Origin: JAOUJD01 sp963811265
GTDB lineage: Bacteria > Pseudomonadota > Gammaproteobacteria > Burkholderiales > Burkholderiaceae_F
Assembly: GCA_963811265.1 (NCBI GenBank)
Contig: CAWEQS010000017.1
Span: forward strand, 109,089 to 173,088
DNA: 64,000 bases
Direction of reading: 5' to 3'
The notes beneath the pieces are model-generated. The model saw nothing but the letters and a program-made list of their open reading frames with translations, was not told the DNA's origin and ran no database searches. Positions within the stretch are counted from its first letter, which is position 1. Every line of letters begins with the position of its first letter. The position numbers were made by a program, and so were the translations under genes. Of the stretch, positions 17,081-26,942 are shown in pieces.

Positions 17081-19355
17081 TCAGTGCGCGGCCTTCGCCG
17101 CCTGCAGTTCGGCGGACAGCGCGCGGACGCGCGACGCGAGCAGCAGGCTGATGTTCAGCAGCAGCTTGCCGAGCAGCGCGGGGTAGTCGGCCATCAGCCG
17201 GTTGTACTGCTCGCGCGGCAGTTCGAGGACGATCGCGTCGGCTTCCGCGATCGCGTCGGCGGAGCGCGCCATGCCGGCGAGCAGCGCCATCTCGCCGAAC
17301 ACGACGCCGGGCGCGTACGACACGAGGCGGCGGCCCTCGGTCAGCGTGTCGCCACCGTCCTTCGGGGGCAGCCAGATGCCGATCTGGCCGTGCATCAGGA
17401 CGTACATCGATTCGCCCGGGTCGCCGCTGTGGAACACGTATTCGCCCCGCGCGATGCGGTGTTCGATCAGCATGCCGGCGAGCACCGCGCGTTCCGAGGG
17501 CTCGAGGCCGGAGCCCATCAGGGTCTCTTCGAGCGACAGCGCGATCGCGCTCGATCCCGCCGGCAGCAGGCTCTTCAGCAGGCGGTCCTCGGCGCACTCG
17601 AGGGCGAGGTCCGTGTCCTGGAAGAACACCGAGTCGTCGAGCAGGCCGTGCACGTCCATGTCGCGGATCGTGCGGGCCCGCGGGTCCTTCAGCGACAGCC
17701 CGGCGAACAGCAGCCCCTTGCCGGCGCGCCGCACGTGGTCGGCGGCGATCAGCATCACGCGCGCCCCGCTCGCGTCGACTTCGCTGACGCGCTCGAAGTC
17801 GATGATGATGTGGTCGGCGTCGTGGATCAGGTGCTCGATCGCCTCGTCGGCTTCCTCGGCCGTGCCGAAGAACAGCGCGCCGTCGAGCTCGACCACGACG
17901 ATGCGCTTGCCGTGCTTGCCGAGCAGGTCGGTCTCGACCGCGGGACGGACCTTGCGGGAGCGCCGGACGTCGGCGTGCACGATCTGGCGCACCGGCCCCT
18001 TGGTGTTGCTGCGGATGAACATCAGGATGGCGACCAGCATGCCGATGCCGATGCCGGCGGGCAGCGAGACGAACATCACCACGCCGGCGACGAGCGCCAT
18101 CACCGCGTAGCTCTGCGCCATCGCGCGCGGCACGCGCCAGCGCAGCGTCTGCCAGAACAGCACGCCGGTCGCGCGCCGCGTCCACTTGTCGACGAGCGAG
18201 AACGCGACCGCCGAGAACACGCCCGCGATCGCCGCCATCGGGACGATGCGCATCCACGCCAGGCCGACGATCAGCGCGGCGATGAGCCCGAAGCCGAAGA
18301 ACAGGCGGCTGGCGGCCGCTGCTGCCGCCGGCGTCGATGTTGACCTTGCTGCGCATGATCGCGCCCGCCGCGGGCAGCCCGCCGACTGCGCCGACCGCCA
18401 TGTTGGCGGCGCCCTGCGCGATCATCTCGCGCGTCAGGTTGCGGCGCTTGTGCGTCATCTCGTCGACGTGCGAGGCGCCGAGCGCGGTCTGCAGGCCGGC
18501 GATGAACGCCATCACCACCGCGAACTTCAGCACCGTCCAGATGTGCTCCTCGAAGTACCCGTCGGGCAGGTACTTCACGGTTCCCTGCAGCACGTCGAGC
18601 TGCGGCCATTGGAACTCGGGCGGCGAGAACTGCGGGCCGAGCAGCGCACCCGCGCCCGCGAGCGCAAGTACGTGATGAAGCACCGTTGCCGTCCCGATCG
18701 CCATCAAGTAGGCGGGGATGCGCCGGCTCCAGGCCGGAGGACGAATCGCGATCAGGAACGCCACGAGCGCGATCAGTGGTGCGGCCGGTTTGAACTCCTG
18801 CCAGGCCGCGACGCTGGCGCCGATCGGCAGGCCGAGGATGTTCGGCAACATCGCGCCGATCATCAGGATGGCGGTGCCGTTCATGTAGCCGGCGTGCACC
18901 GGATACGGGACGTAGCGGATCAGGCCCGCCATCCGGAACACGCCGAGCAGCAACTGCAGCAAGCCCGCGAGCACCACCGCGAGCGCGACGAACGCGAGCA
19001 CCATCGGAGGGAACGGGAAGCCGTTCGGGCCGATCGAGCGCGTGTCGAGCGCGAGCGTGGCGACCAGCGTGGCGAACAGCAGCGACAGCGCCGAGCTCGA
19101 GCCGCTCAGCATCGGCCCGCGCGCGCCCGCGAGCACCACGACGATGCTGGAAACGGCCGCGGCGAAGACGCCGAGCACGAATCCGATCTTGGCTTGTTCG
19201 GGCCCGAGCCCGGAGAAGGCCACGAGGCCGTAGGCGCCTTCGACCGCCAGCAGCACGACGGCCGCCGTGATCCCGCCCGCGATGTCGCCGCGCGCCGTCC
19301 CGCCGGGCTGCCACAACGAACCCCACCAGCCGCCCTGGGCGCCGACCGCACTCAC
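17081..19355 (-). CDS. SulP anion transporter with STAS and cNMP-binding domains (one frameshift)
   Basis: A GTG start at 19355, preceded by GGGGGAAG, opens a SulP permease with about eleven spans (AVEGAYGLVAFSGLGPEQAK, YVPYPVHAGYMNGTAI, GGLPAAGAIMRSKVN). Near 18310 one extra C shifts the frame; removing it gives ASRLFFGFGLIAALIVG and runs into the piece from 18253. A STAS domain (ELDGALFFGTAEEADEA, IDFERVSEVDASGA) and a C-terminal cNMP domain with FGEMALLAGMARSA follow. The total is 3n+1 bases. It should be an inner-membrane sulfate, bicarbonate or dicarboxylate carrier, possibly gated by a cyclic nucleotide through its tail. It heads the SulP-patatin-kup series. Confidence 0.88.
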
Positions 19356-19632
19356 CGCACTTCCCCCGTTTCCACCGAGCGCCCGGCGCCCGAGCCATCG
19401 GCTCCAAGGCGTTCTTCGATCGTCAAATCAGCACCGTGTTTGTGCACCGCGCCAGCCGGGAAGCGGCGAAGGATACCAAGCGGCTCCGCACCTCACAGGT
19501 GCACTGCATAAATCGGGCCCGAAATGCGAACTAACCATGGCCGATAGACGGTTATGGATATTCGTTGACGCAACGCAACCTTTGAAGCAAGCTTCGCGCC
19601 TTCCGGAAGGATTAACAAGAACAGGGGTTCAT

Positions 19633-20639
19633 ATGCGCGGACTGGAAAAAGTAGGACGGTTGGTCGCCGGTCTCTTGCTGGCGGTTGCGGGACTGACCGC
19701 GAACACCATGGCGAGCGCGGCCTCGACCACCCTCGTGGGGACGAACATCACGGCCGTTGTCACGAGCACCCCGGACGCGTGGGGGGCGGACAAGATTACG
19801 GGGGTATACGACAACGGTCACGTTGGCGTTCCAGTTCACGAGGACGTCCTCGGATACTCTTTCAAATGGGGAGTTCGAGCTCAACCTGACCGGCGTCTAT
19901 GCCCGTGGCTCCATTCTCTCGGTGGCAAATCCTTCCGGGGGAGCGAGCTGTGCTACTCCGGTTGCCGGCGCGAAAAGGGCGTACTGCACGATTGACGCGG
20001 CAGTCAACCCCGTAATTATTCAGGTCGTGGTGCAACCCACGGGTGCCTTCCTCACCTACAGCTGGTCTGTTCGCCCGGGAACAGGGACGAATAATCCACC
20101 TTGGCTAGGCCAAAGCAGTGTGTCGTTAACGGCAAGCGGCGATACGGTCGCCGGGGCAACTGGACAGGACGGCGCCACAGTCACGGCGGAAACAACAGTT
20201 TCCGACGGTTTGAAGGGACTGGTAACAGCACAAGGAAAGTCCGGCACTGGCTCCATGTTTGTGAGCGTGCAGGAGTTCCTCCCTAACAGCCCAGGGTGCA
20301 ACGAGCTTGTCCCCTACTACGTATGCGTCAAGTTTTCGGCTGAGAAGAGCGACGGCACCAAGCTCAAGTACCCGGACGACCTGTCGAAGTTGCTGAGCTT
20401 TGCCGTTGCCGTCGATCCAACGTTGCCTGGGTTCCAAGGCAAGACCATTAAGAGCATCAAACTCTACTATTTCAGCGTCGCGAACGATCCGAATCCGACC
20501 GCACTCAAGAACTGCACCAAGGGCTATTCCAGGTCTTACTCCTCTGTTCCTTGCATCGATAGTCGATTCCACTGACGCGGGCCTGTGGATCTTTAGCTTG
20601 CTTGGGTGGGAGAACGGATTCGTCCAGGTGTTCGACTAG
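19633..20639 (+). CDS. Secreted protein of unknown function (frame interrupted)
   Basis: The ATG at 19633 follows AGGGG and starts a clear signal peptide (VGRLVAGLLLAVAGLTANTMASAA). A frame change near 19790 leads to VTLAFQFTRTSSDTLSNG, and the mature part is Thr/Ser/Gly-rich and beta-like (GASCATPVAGAKRAYCTIDA, PGCNELVPYYVCVKF) with paired cysteines. A second frame change near 20540 gives a convincing C-terminus FSLLGWENGFVQVFD at 20639; without it the chain ends at 20575. I recognise no family. GC content is visibly lower than in the neighbours, suggesting transfer or strong selection. A terminator follows at 20658. Confidence 0.6.
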
Positions 20640-20657
20640 TTCGACGCGCAGTCCACG

Positions 20658-20685
20658 AGGCTGGCTGAAGAGCCAGCCTTTTTTT
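20658..20685 (+). terminator. Rho-independent terminator
   Basis: A nine-base stem AGGCTGGCT / AGCCAGCCT with a GAAG loop is followed by a run of T. It ends the secreted-protein gene, 18 bases after its preferred stop, and converges with the cyclase gene. Confidence 0.9.
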
Positions 20686-20692
20686 GCGCAAG

Positions 20693-23600
20693 TTACAGCA
20701 CGTTGCGCAGTTCCGTCACCCGGTCGAGCGCAATGGCGTTTCCCTTTTTCTTGTACAGAGCAATCGCCTGATCGGCGACTTCAAGCGCCTCATCTCGCTT
20801 GCCCGATAGCGAAAGCACCGTCGCAAGTTCACTGAGCGCGTCGGCTTCGAAGCCGATCGACTCGGTCTGCCTCAGCATTTCAACCGCGGCGCGCGCAAGT
20901 TCCTCAGCCTCCTGGAATTTGCCCTGTCGCGCGAGGATCGGCGCGCGAACCGCCCTCCAGAACGCCTGCGAACTCACATCGTGACGGCGACGTCAGTTCC
21001 TCGGCTGATGCGAGGAACGGCAGCGCCTCGTCGTCGCGTCCCTGGTCACGGATGACCTTCGCCAAAAGCGCGGCGACGGTCGGCAGGTGATAGCGCTCGC
21101 CCATGCGATGGAGCAGTTCCACGATCCTTCGCGTATCTGTTTCTCAGCACGTTGCAGATCACCACCATGCAACTCGATGTTGCCGAGATGGATCCCATTG
21201 GTAGCGACAAGAACAGCGTTACCCAGATCGCGGAGCATTTCGCGGCCGCGCTGGTAGAGGTTCCGCGCCACCTGAATTTCGCCGTTCATCGCGCGGAGGC
21301 TGGCCAGCATGCACAGCAGGCTCGCTTCAACTCGGCGATCGCTCAGCCCTTCCTGGATCGCATGTTCGCATTGCGCGATGGCGTCCTTGACGGGCGTCGG
21401 CCCGTAGAGCGCGATGCTGCCGAGGGTTCCCGCGGTCCGCGCGGCGAACCGCTCGTTCCCGGCAAGATGCGAGTACTTCAGTGCCAGCTGAGCCGCTTCG
21501 GACGCCTTCGCATACCGGCCTGCCACCGCGTGCACCATGAGTACCAGGCGCCACACATAGGCAAGCTCGTTGTTTGCGCCCTCGCGTTCCAACTGCGGAG
21601 CGATCTCGTCAGCCAGTTGCAGCGGGTCTTCCGCCTCAGCATCTTTTTCGGGGCTATACAGGCGCAGAAAAGTCGCTATCACGCGCGTTGACGCGGCAAC
21701 CCTCACGTTGCCCGCCTCTTCGGCCCGCTTCCGCGCCTCTTTCGCGGTGGCATTGCGTCGGCGAATCGTCCGAGTCCGAGAAGGGCTTCCGCGAGGTCGG
21801 GCATCAAGTCGAGCCGCTGCGCATCGATAGCAGGCAGAAGCGCTGCGGCGCGTTGAAAGAGGCCTGCTGCCGCATGAGAGTCTCCACGCGCCAGCGCCCG
21901 CCTTGCTGCGGAGCCGAGGCGCTGTGCGCCGTCCCGTCCGATCGCCTCGCCAGCCTCGTCGATCGGTCCAAGCTCACCGAGGTACTTGTAAGCCTGCTCG
22001 AGGTGATACCCGAGGATCTCCTCGAACTCGCGGCCGCGATCGCTGCCCGCGTTGTTCTGGTCGGCCCACTTGACGAACTCCGCGTGCATCGTCGCGCGCG
22101 CGCGCTTCAGCAGGCCGTTGTAGACGGTCTCCCGCACCATATGGTGGTCGAAGCGGTACTTGGCCTCGCCTTCGGCGCCGACCGACTGCCGGATGAAGTG
22201 CTTGCGCGACAGCGCCTGCAGCTTCTCGTCGATGACTTCCTTGACCGCGGCTGGCGCGATCGATTGCACCGCCGGGCGCTGGAACTCCATGCCGATCACC
22301 GAAGCCGGTTCGGCCGCCGCGCGCTCGCCGCGCTCCAGCTTGTCGAGCCGCGCCTCGAGCAACGCCTGGATCGTCGGCGGGATCGAGATGTCGCCGTCGG
22401 TCTTCGAGGCACCCACTGGCCGTCCTCCTGCTTCACGACGCCGGTGTCGACCAGCATCGACAGCATCTGTTCGACATACAGCGGATTGCCTTCGGCCGCC
22501 GTCACGACCTTCTTGACGAAGGTATCCGGCAAGCCGGCCCCGCCGAGCAGGTTGTGGATGACCTGGGCGACCGCATCGTCGCTCAGCGGCTGCAGCACGA
22601 GGCGACGCGCGCGCGGACGATCGCTCCACGTCGCGCGGGACTCGAGCAGGTCGTGGCGCGACGTGCCCAGCATCAGCACCGGCGCGCCCTCGATGGAGTC
22701 GAGCAGGTTCTCCATCAGGTCGAGGAACGCCGGCTCGGCCCAGTGGATGTCGTCGAACAGCGCAACGACCGGCGATTCGACCGCAAGCGTCTGCAGGAAG
22801 CGGCGCGCCGCCCAGGCGATGTCCTGCATCGAGAAGCGGTCGAACTCAGTCCCGACGGCCGAGGCCAGCCGGTCCGCGACGTCGCGGTCGCGCACGCAGG
22901 CCAGGATCTTCTCCTGCGCCTGCTCGGGGGTGTCGTCCTGGTGGATCGTCGCGGCGCCGAGCACCATGCCGCGCAGCGGCCAGTACGTGATGCCGTCGCC
23001 GTACGGCAGGCCGCGCCCGCTGAGGATGCGCGCGCCGCGCGCCGACAGGCGGTCCATGATCTCGCGCACCAGCCGAGTCTTGCCGACGCCGGCATCGCCG
23101 ATCACCGTGACGAGGCGCGCCTGCTGCTGCGTGTCACCTCCTCCCAGGCCTCCTCGAGCGTCGCGAGTTCCTCCTCGCGCCCGACGACCGGCATCTCGTG
23201 CCGCCGCACGTTGCCGTCCTCACCGTAGACGGAGATCAGCTTGTACGCGGGAACCGGCTGCGACTTGCCCTTCAGCGTCAAGGGCTCGACCGGCTCGGCC
23301 TGCACCGCGTCGCGCACCAGCCGGTAGGTCACCTCGCCGATCAGGATCTCGTTGACGGGGCGGCGGCCTCGAGCCGGGCGGTGACGTTGACCGCATCGCC
23401 CGTCGCCATCTTCTGGTCGCGCGTCGGGATCGTCGGTGGTCAACGACCTCGCCGGTGTTCACGCCGGTGCGGTTCTTCAGCTCGCAGCCGAAGCGGGCCT
23501 TCAGGCCCTTGTTCAGCTTCACGAGGATCTTCTGCATGCCGACGGCCGCCCGCACCGCGCGCAGCGCGTCGTCCTCGTGCGAACGCGGCAGCCCGAACAC

Positions 23601-23892
23601 CGCCATGATGGCGTCGCCGATGTACTTCTCGATCTTGCCGCCGTGCCGCTCGATCTCGGCCGACATCGCCGCGAAGTAGCGCTCCTTGACCTCGTGCATC
23701 GCCTCGCTGTCGAGCGTCTCGCCGAGGACGGTGGAGTCCTTCAGGTCGGTGAACAGCAGCGTGACGGTCTTGCGTAGTTCCGTGGGGGGCAGCGCCGGCC
23801 GCGGCCTGTGCGAGCGGCGTGCCGCAATAGCCGCAGAGCCGGAACTTGGCCGGATTCTCTTCGTTGCAGCTGGGGCACTTGACCATCTGCAT
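20693..23892 (-). CDS. Zinc-ribbon / class III cyclase / AAA ATPase / TPR signalling protein (multiple frame breaks)
   Basis: Pieces in three frames make one protein of about 1060 residues. It opens with a zinc ribbon (CPSCNEENPAKFRLCGYCG). The class III cyclase domain has both metal aspartates, LFTDLKDST (near 23740) and YIGDAIMAVFG (near 23600), GVNTGEVV, and the active-site Asn/Arg in GDAVNVTARLE (near 23385). An AAA/STAND-type ATPase follows (GDAGVGKTRLVREIMD; VVALFDDIHWAEPAFL), then a TPR-like region ending LDRVTELRNVL. Breaks lie near 23800, 23430, 23110, 22420, 21710, 21130 and 20980. The intact active site predicts cAMP or cGMP synthesis. It lies three bases after the CpdA-like gene. 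Confidence 0.8.
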
Positions 23893-23895
23893 GGC

Positions 23896-24688
23896 TCAGT
23901 CCCTCGACCCCCACGTCGGGAACTCGTCGACGACCTGCACGTGGGTCACGAGTTCGTTGCCGTTCCACAGGTGCAACTGGAACGCCGACGGCTCGAACGT
24001 GAAGCCGATGTCGGCGCCGGGCACGAGGTCGAGCAGCAACTGGTGCGCGCTGCTCGGGCAGACCGAGGCGGTCGTGCCCGCGAACCGCGCGTGGATCGTG
24101 CGGTGGTAGTGGCCGCTGATCACGCGCTCCACGTGGCCGTAGCGCGCGACCACGGCGGCCTCCTCCGCGGGATTGGCCAGCGTCATCTGGTCCATGAACG
24201 ACAGGCCGGTGACGAAGCGGCGGATGGTGCTGCGCGACGATCGTGGGCCGGTCGGACGCCGCCAGCGTGCGGTCGAGCCACTCGAGCCGGCGCGCGCAGA
24301 GTTCGCCGCCGGGCGCGCGCGGGATCAGCGTGTCGAGCATGACCAGCCGGACGTCGAAGTCGTCGACGACGTACTGGACGAACCCGTCGTCGCCCTGGAG
24401 ATGGCGATGCTTGGGGAACGCCTGCTGCAGCACGCGGCGGTCGTCGTGATTGCCGACCCCGAGATACACGGGCATGTTCAGCGGGCTGAGGAGTTCGCCC
24501 AGCAGTCCGTACTCCTCGAGCGTTGCGTGGTCGGTCAGGTCGCCGGTGACGACGACCGCATCGGGAATGCGGGGCAGCGCCAGGATCTTGCGAACGCAGC
24601 GCTCCAGCATGCCCGGCGTGTCGACCCGCCCATAGGCCAGCCGGCCCCGGGGAACGAGATGCGGATCGCTGATCTGGCAAAGCAGCAT
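23896..24688 (-). CDS. cpdA: CpdA-like cyclic-AMP phosphodiesterase (one frameshift)
   Basis: This is a calcineurin-like metallophosphoesterase: QISDPHLVPRG, VVTGDLTDHATLEEY, VGNHDDRR and, after the break, GHYHRTIHARF supply the metal ligands in the usual order. One extra base near 24215 shifts the frame; removing it turns HHPPLRH into HHPPFVTGLSFMDQM, the expected sequence. The gene is 3n+1 bases long. The length (about 263 residues) and motifs fit class III cAMP phosphodiesterases of the CpdA group. The next gene, three bases on, encodes a cyclase, which strengthens a role in cAMP turnover. Other phosphodiester substrates remain possible. Confidence 0.85.
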
Positions 24689-24923
24689 GCCGAAGGTCTC
24701 TTCTTCTTTGGATCAGGGCCGGGCGCGGGCCAGCTTGTCGCGCGCTTCCGCGCGACAGCCGCGAGCGTAACGGATGGAAACGCATGGGGGAATGAAGCGG
24801 CCGGCTCGATTTCCCGCGGGTCGCGAAGCCGGGCTTGTCCCTTCCGACGGCGTCCTGTACGGCCGCGGCGCGCCCGGGCGATCACGCTCCGCGCGGCGAT
24901 TGCGCTAAAGTTCGACCCGGTCC

Positions 24924-24997
24924 GCGGGTGTAGTTCAATGGCAGAACGGCAGCTTCCCAAGCTGCATACGAGGGTTCGATTCCCTTCACCCGCTCCA
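24924..24997 (+). tRNA. tRNA-Gly (anticodon CCC)
   Basis: The acceptor stem GCGGGTG pairs with CACCCGC, the D arm is GTTCAATGGCAGAAC, the anticodon stem GCAGC/GCTGC encloses the loop TTCCCAA (anticodon CCC), and the T arm is GAGGGTTCGATTCCCTT. A discriminator T and encoded CCA end the gene. The sequence closely resembles E. coli glyU, which reads GGG codons. No other tRNA is adjacent; the HPr-rel-A operon starts about 100 bases downstream. tRNA ends are common integration sites, but I see no integrase here. Confidence 0.97.
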
Positions 24998-25093
24998 CCC
25001 TTTCCCGGCCGGAACGTGACCTTCCGGCCACGGCTTCACCTGCCGCTCGTCGGGAAAGGGCGGGGGGCGGGCCGGATCAGGCCTTTTCCGAAG

Positions 25094-25122
25094 TTCCATA
25101 TTGCCGTGTAAGCTCCTAGAAT
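25094..25122 (+). promoter_or_regulatory. Candidate sigma-70 promoter of the HPr-rel-A operon
   Basis: TTCCAT and TAGAAT are separated by exactly 17 bases. The -10 box matches five of six consensus positions and the -35 box is weak. It lies 60 bases before the first gene of the operon, in a short AT-richer patch between the tRNA and the operon. Confidence 0.5.
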
Positions 25123-25181
25123 GAGTCACATGTTCGTGGTATACGAAACCGCGAGCAGCAACGACCGTCACGAGCCGAACG

Positions 25182-25688
25182 ATGGACCAGAAGTCGGGCA
25201 AACCGAGCCAGAAACGCCGGGCCATCCTGCAGGGATCGCTTGCGGCGCCGGTTGTGCTGACGGTGTCGTCGCCGAGTGCCGCGCAGGTCACCACTCTTGG
25301 CAGGTGCCTGGCAGAAGTCCAGCCGACAGCGGATCCAGCGTTCTTCGGAGCGACGTGACAGACAGGCTGGATGCGCGTTCAAGTGCCGGTCATCAGTTGA
25401 AGTTAACGACAAGGGCGGCGGCACGACCACTGGGCTGGTTCTACTAAGCGATGCAGACTGGTAGGGTCGATCGTGACATCGACCGACGTCGGCAGACTTG
25501 GCCGAACAGCTGGACGAGTGGGGCAGACCCGAGTCACCGGCAACGCGTTATGGCGCTTGTGTGGGTCGACCGAAACCGGTCAGAAGACGGCGTCCACGCT
25601 GCGACGGCAGTCGAACTCGACCGGTTACACAGTCACGGACAGCTGCTACACGTCGGTGAAACCGCTGCGGCACCGGCCTGAATCGTGA
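25182..25688 (+). CDS. Small exported protein with twin-arginine-like leader, HPr-rel-A locus (frame interrupted)
   Basis: ATG at 25182 gives MDQKSGKPSQKRRAILQG then SLAAPVVLTVSSPSAAQ: a basic front, a KRR pair, a modest hydrophobic core and an Ala-x-Ala-like end. This resembles a Tat or short Sec leader of the RRAxLQGSLAAP type. A mature part with one Cys (LGRCLAEVQ) continues to FFGAT; in other frames follow GWMRVQVPVIS, EVNDKGGGTTTGLVLLSDADW and, at the end, GYTVTDSCYTSV. The pieces suggest one secreted protein of about 165 residues with three to four breaks. It overlaps the PqqD-like gene (GTGA at 25685). No family is recognised; its first place in the operon makes it a candidate substrate. 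Confidence 0.55.
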
Positions 25689-26010
25689 CCGATCCGCGAA
25701 ACTGAGTCGCCACCGCAGCGCGCTTCGCGGCCATCGACGGACTGCGACTTCGACACTTCGAGGACGAAGCAGTCGTCTTCCATCCCCTTTCCTGGGATGC
25801 CCACCTGCTGAACCCAGCGGCCATCAGCGGTCCTGGAGTTGCTCCTCGAGTCGCCACGGTCCGAGGACGAAATCACCGCGTTCCTTGACGGAGGCGCTGC
25901 AGCCCGAACGAGCAGCCCAGGCAGCGCCCATGCAGCACCGCCTGATCGGCGAACTGCAGTCGCTCGGACTGGTACATCTCGCTGAAGTCCACCGCAGTGC
26001 GAATCGCTGA
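25685..26010 (+). CDS. PqqD-family protein of the HPr-rel-A system (frame interrupted)
   Basis: The GTG at 25685 overlaps the previous stop. After an early break the frame reads RFAAIDGLRLRHFEDEAVVF then HPLSWDAHLLNPAA, the PqqD core in which a chain that 'displays' ligand is followed by H-L-L-N-P-A-A. After another break come AVLELLLESPRSEDEITAFL and QHRLIGELQSLGLV, the C-terminal winged-helix half. The length (about 105 residues) fits. PqqD-like proteins bind a peptide and present it to a modifying enzyme. This one belongs with HprK-related kinase A, whose gene overlaps it by 14 bases. At least three single-base breaks are present. Confidence 0.75.
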
Positions 26011-26942
26011 TATCCCCGCCGAGTCGCTGCTGCAGCGCCTGTCGTCCGACGGCATCGGCATCGACTTCGGCGCCGCGCGCTCGCGAATCCGCACGACGCT
26101 GCCCGGCGTCGCCGGCATGATTCGACGCGTCTACGGCGGCTATCGTGGCGGACGATCCGTGCGGAATGTTCGACGTCACCGTCGACCTTCGACGCGGTGC
26201 GCGGCATGCGCGGCTATGTCCGCCCCCAATGCGAACTGCTGTGCGACGGCGTCCGAGAACTCGAGCCATTCCCGCTCGACACGCCGCTGCCGCTGCTCGA
26301 ATGGGGCACGAACTACGCACTCGCGACGCGGCTGTTCTGCTACCTGCTGCTGCATGCCGGGGTCGTCGAGCGCGGCGGGCGCGCGATCGTGATGCCGGCG
26401 ATGCCGGGGTCAGGCAAGAGCACGCTGACCGCCGCGCTGACGCTGCGCGGCTTCCGCCTGCTGTCGGACGAGTTCGGAGTCGTGCGGCTGAGCGATGCGC
26501 GACTGCTGCGCATGCTGCGACCGCTCGCGCTGAAGAACGAGTCGATCGACGTGATCCAGCGCTTCGAGCCGACAGCCGTCATCGGTCCGCGCTTTCCCAA
26601 GACCCACAAAGGCACGGTCGCGCACCTCGCGCCGCTAGCCATCGCACGTCGACGCGCGGCACGAAGTCGCCAACCCGGCGCTCGTGGTGTTTCCCCGCTT
26701 CGACCCGTCGGCCGGCGTCGAACTCGAGCCGGTGAAGAAGACGCGCGCATTCGCGCGGCTCGCGGTCAACTCGTTCAACTACCAGGCGCTCGGCCCGGAC
26801 GGCGTTCGACGCGCTGGGCCAGCTGGTGGAGGAGAGTTCGTGCTGGCAGCTGCGCTACAGCGATCTCGACGGTGCGATCAAGGCGCTCGGCGAGTTGCTC
26901 GACGAAACGCGTCCCGCCGAACCAGCACGCCGGACCGCGTGA
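25997..26942 (+). CDS. HprK-related kinase A (frame interrupted)
   Basis: GTG at 25997 starts MRIADIPAESLLQRLSSDG. The protein continues across breaks near 26135, 26190, 26640 and 26800 with CGMFDVTVDL, RPQCELLCDGVRELEPFPLD and the kinase core VMPAMPGSGKSTLTAALTLR with a complete P-loop. LLSDEFGVVRL has the acidic metal site expected of HPr kinases, and RFPKTHKGTVAHLAPL follows. It ends DETRPAEPARRTA. The length, about 310 residues, and the similarity to HPr(Ser) kinase without its N-terminal domain fit the family named HprK-related kinase A. No HPr or PTS gene is near, so the phosphorylated target is unknown. Confidence 0.82.
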
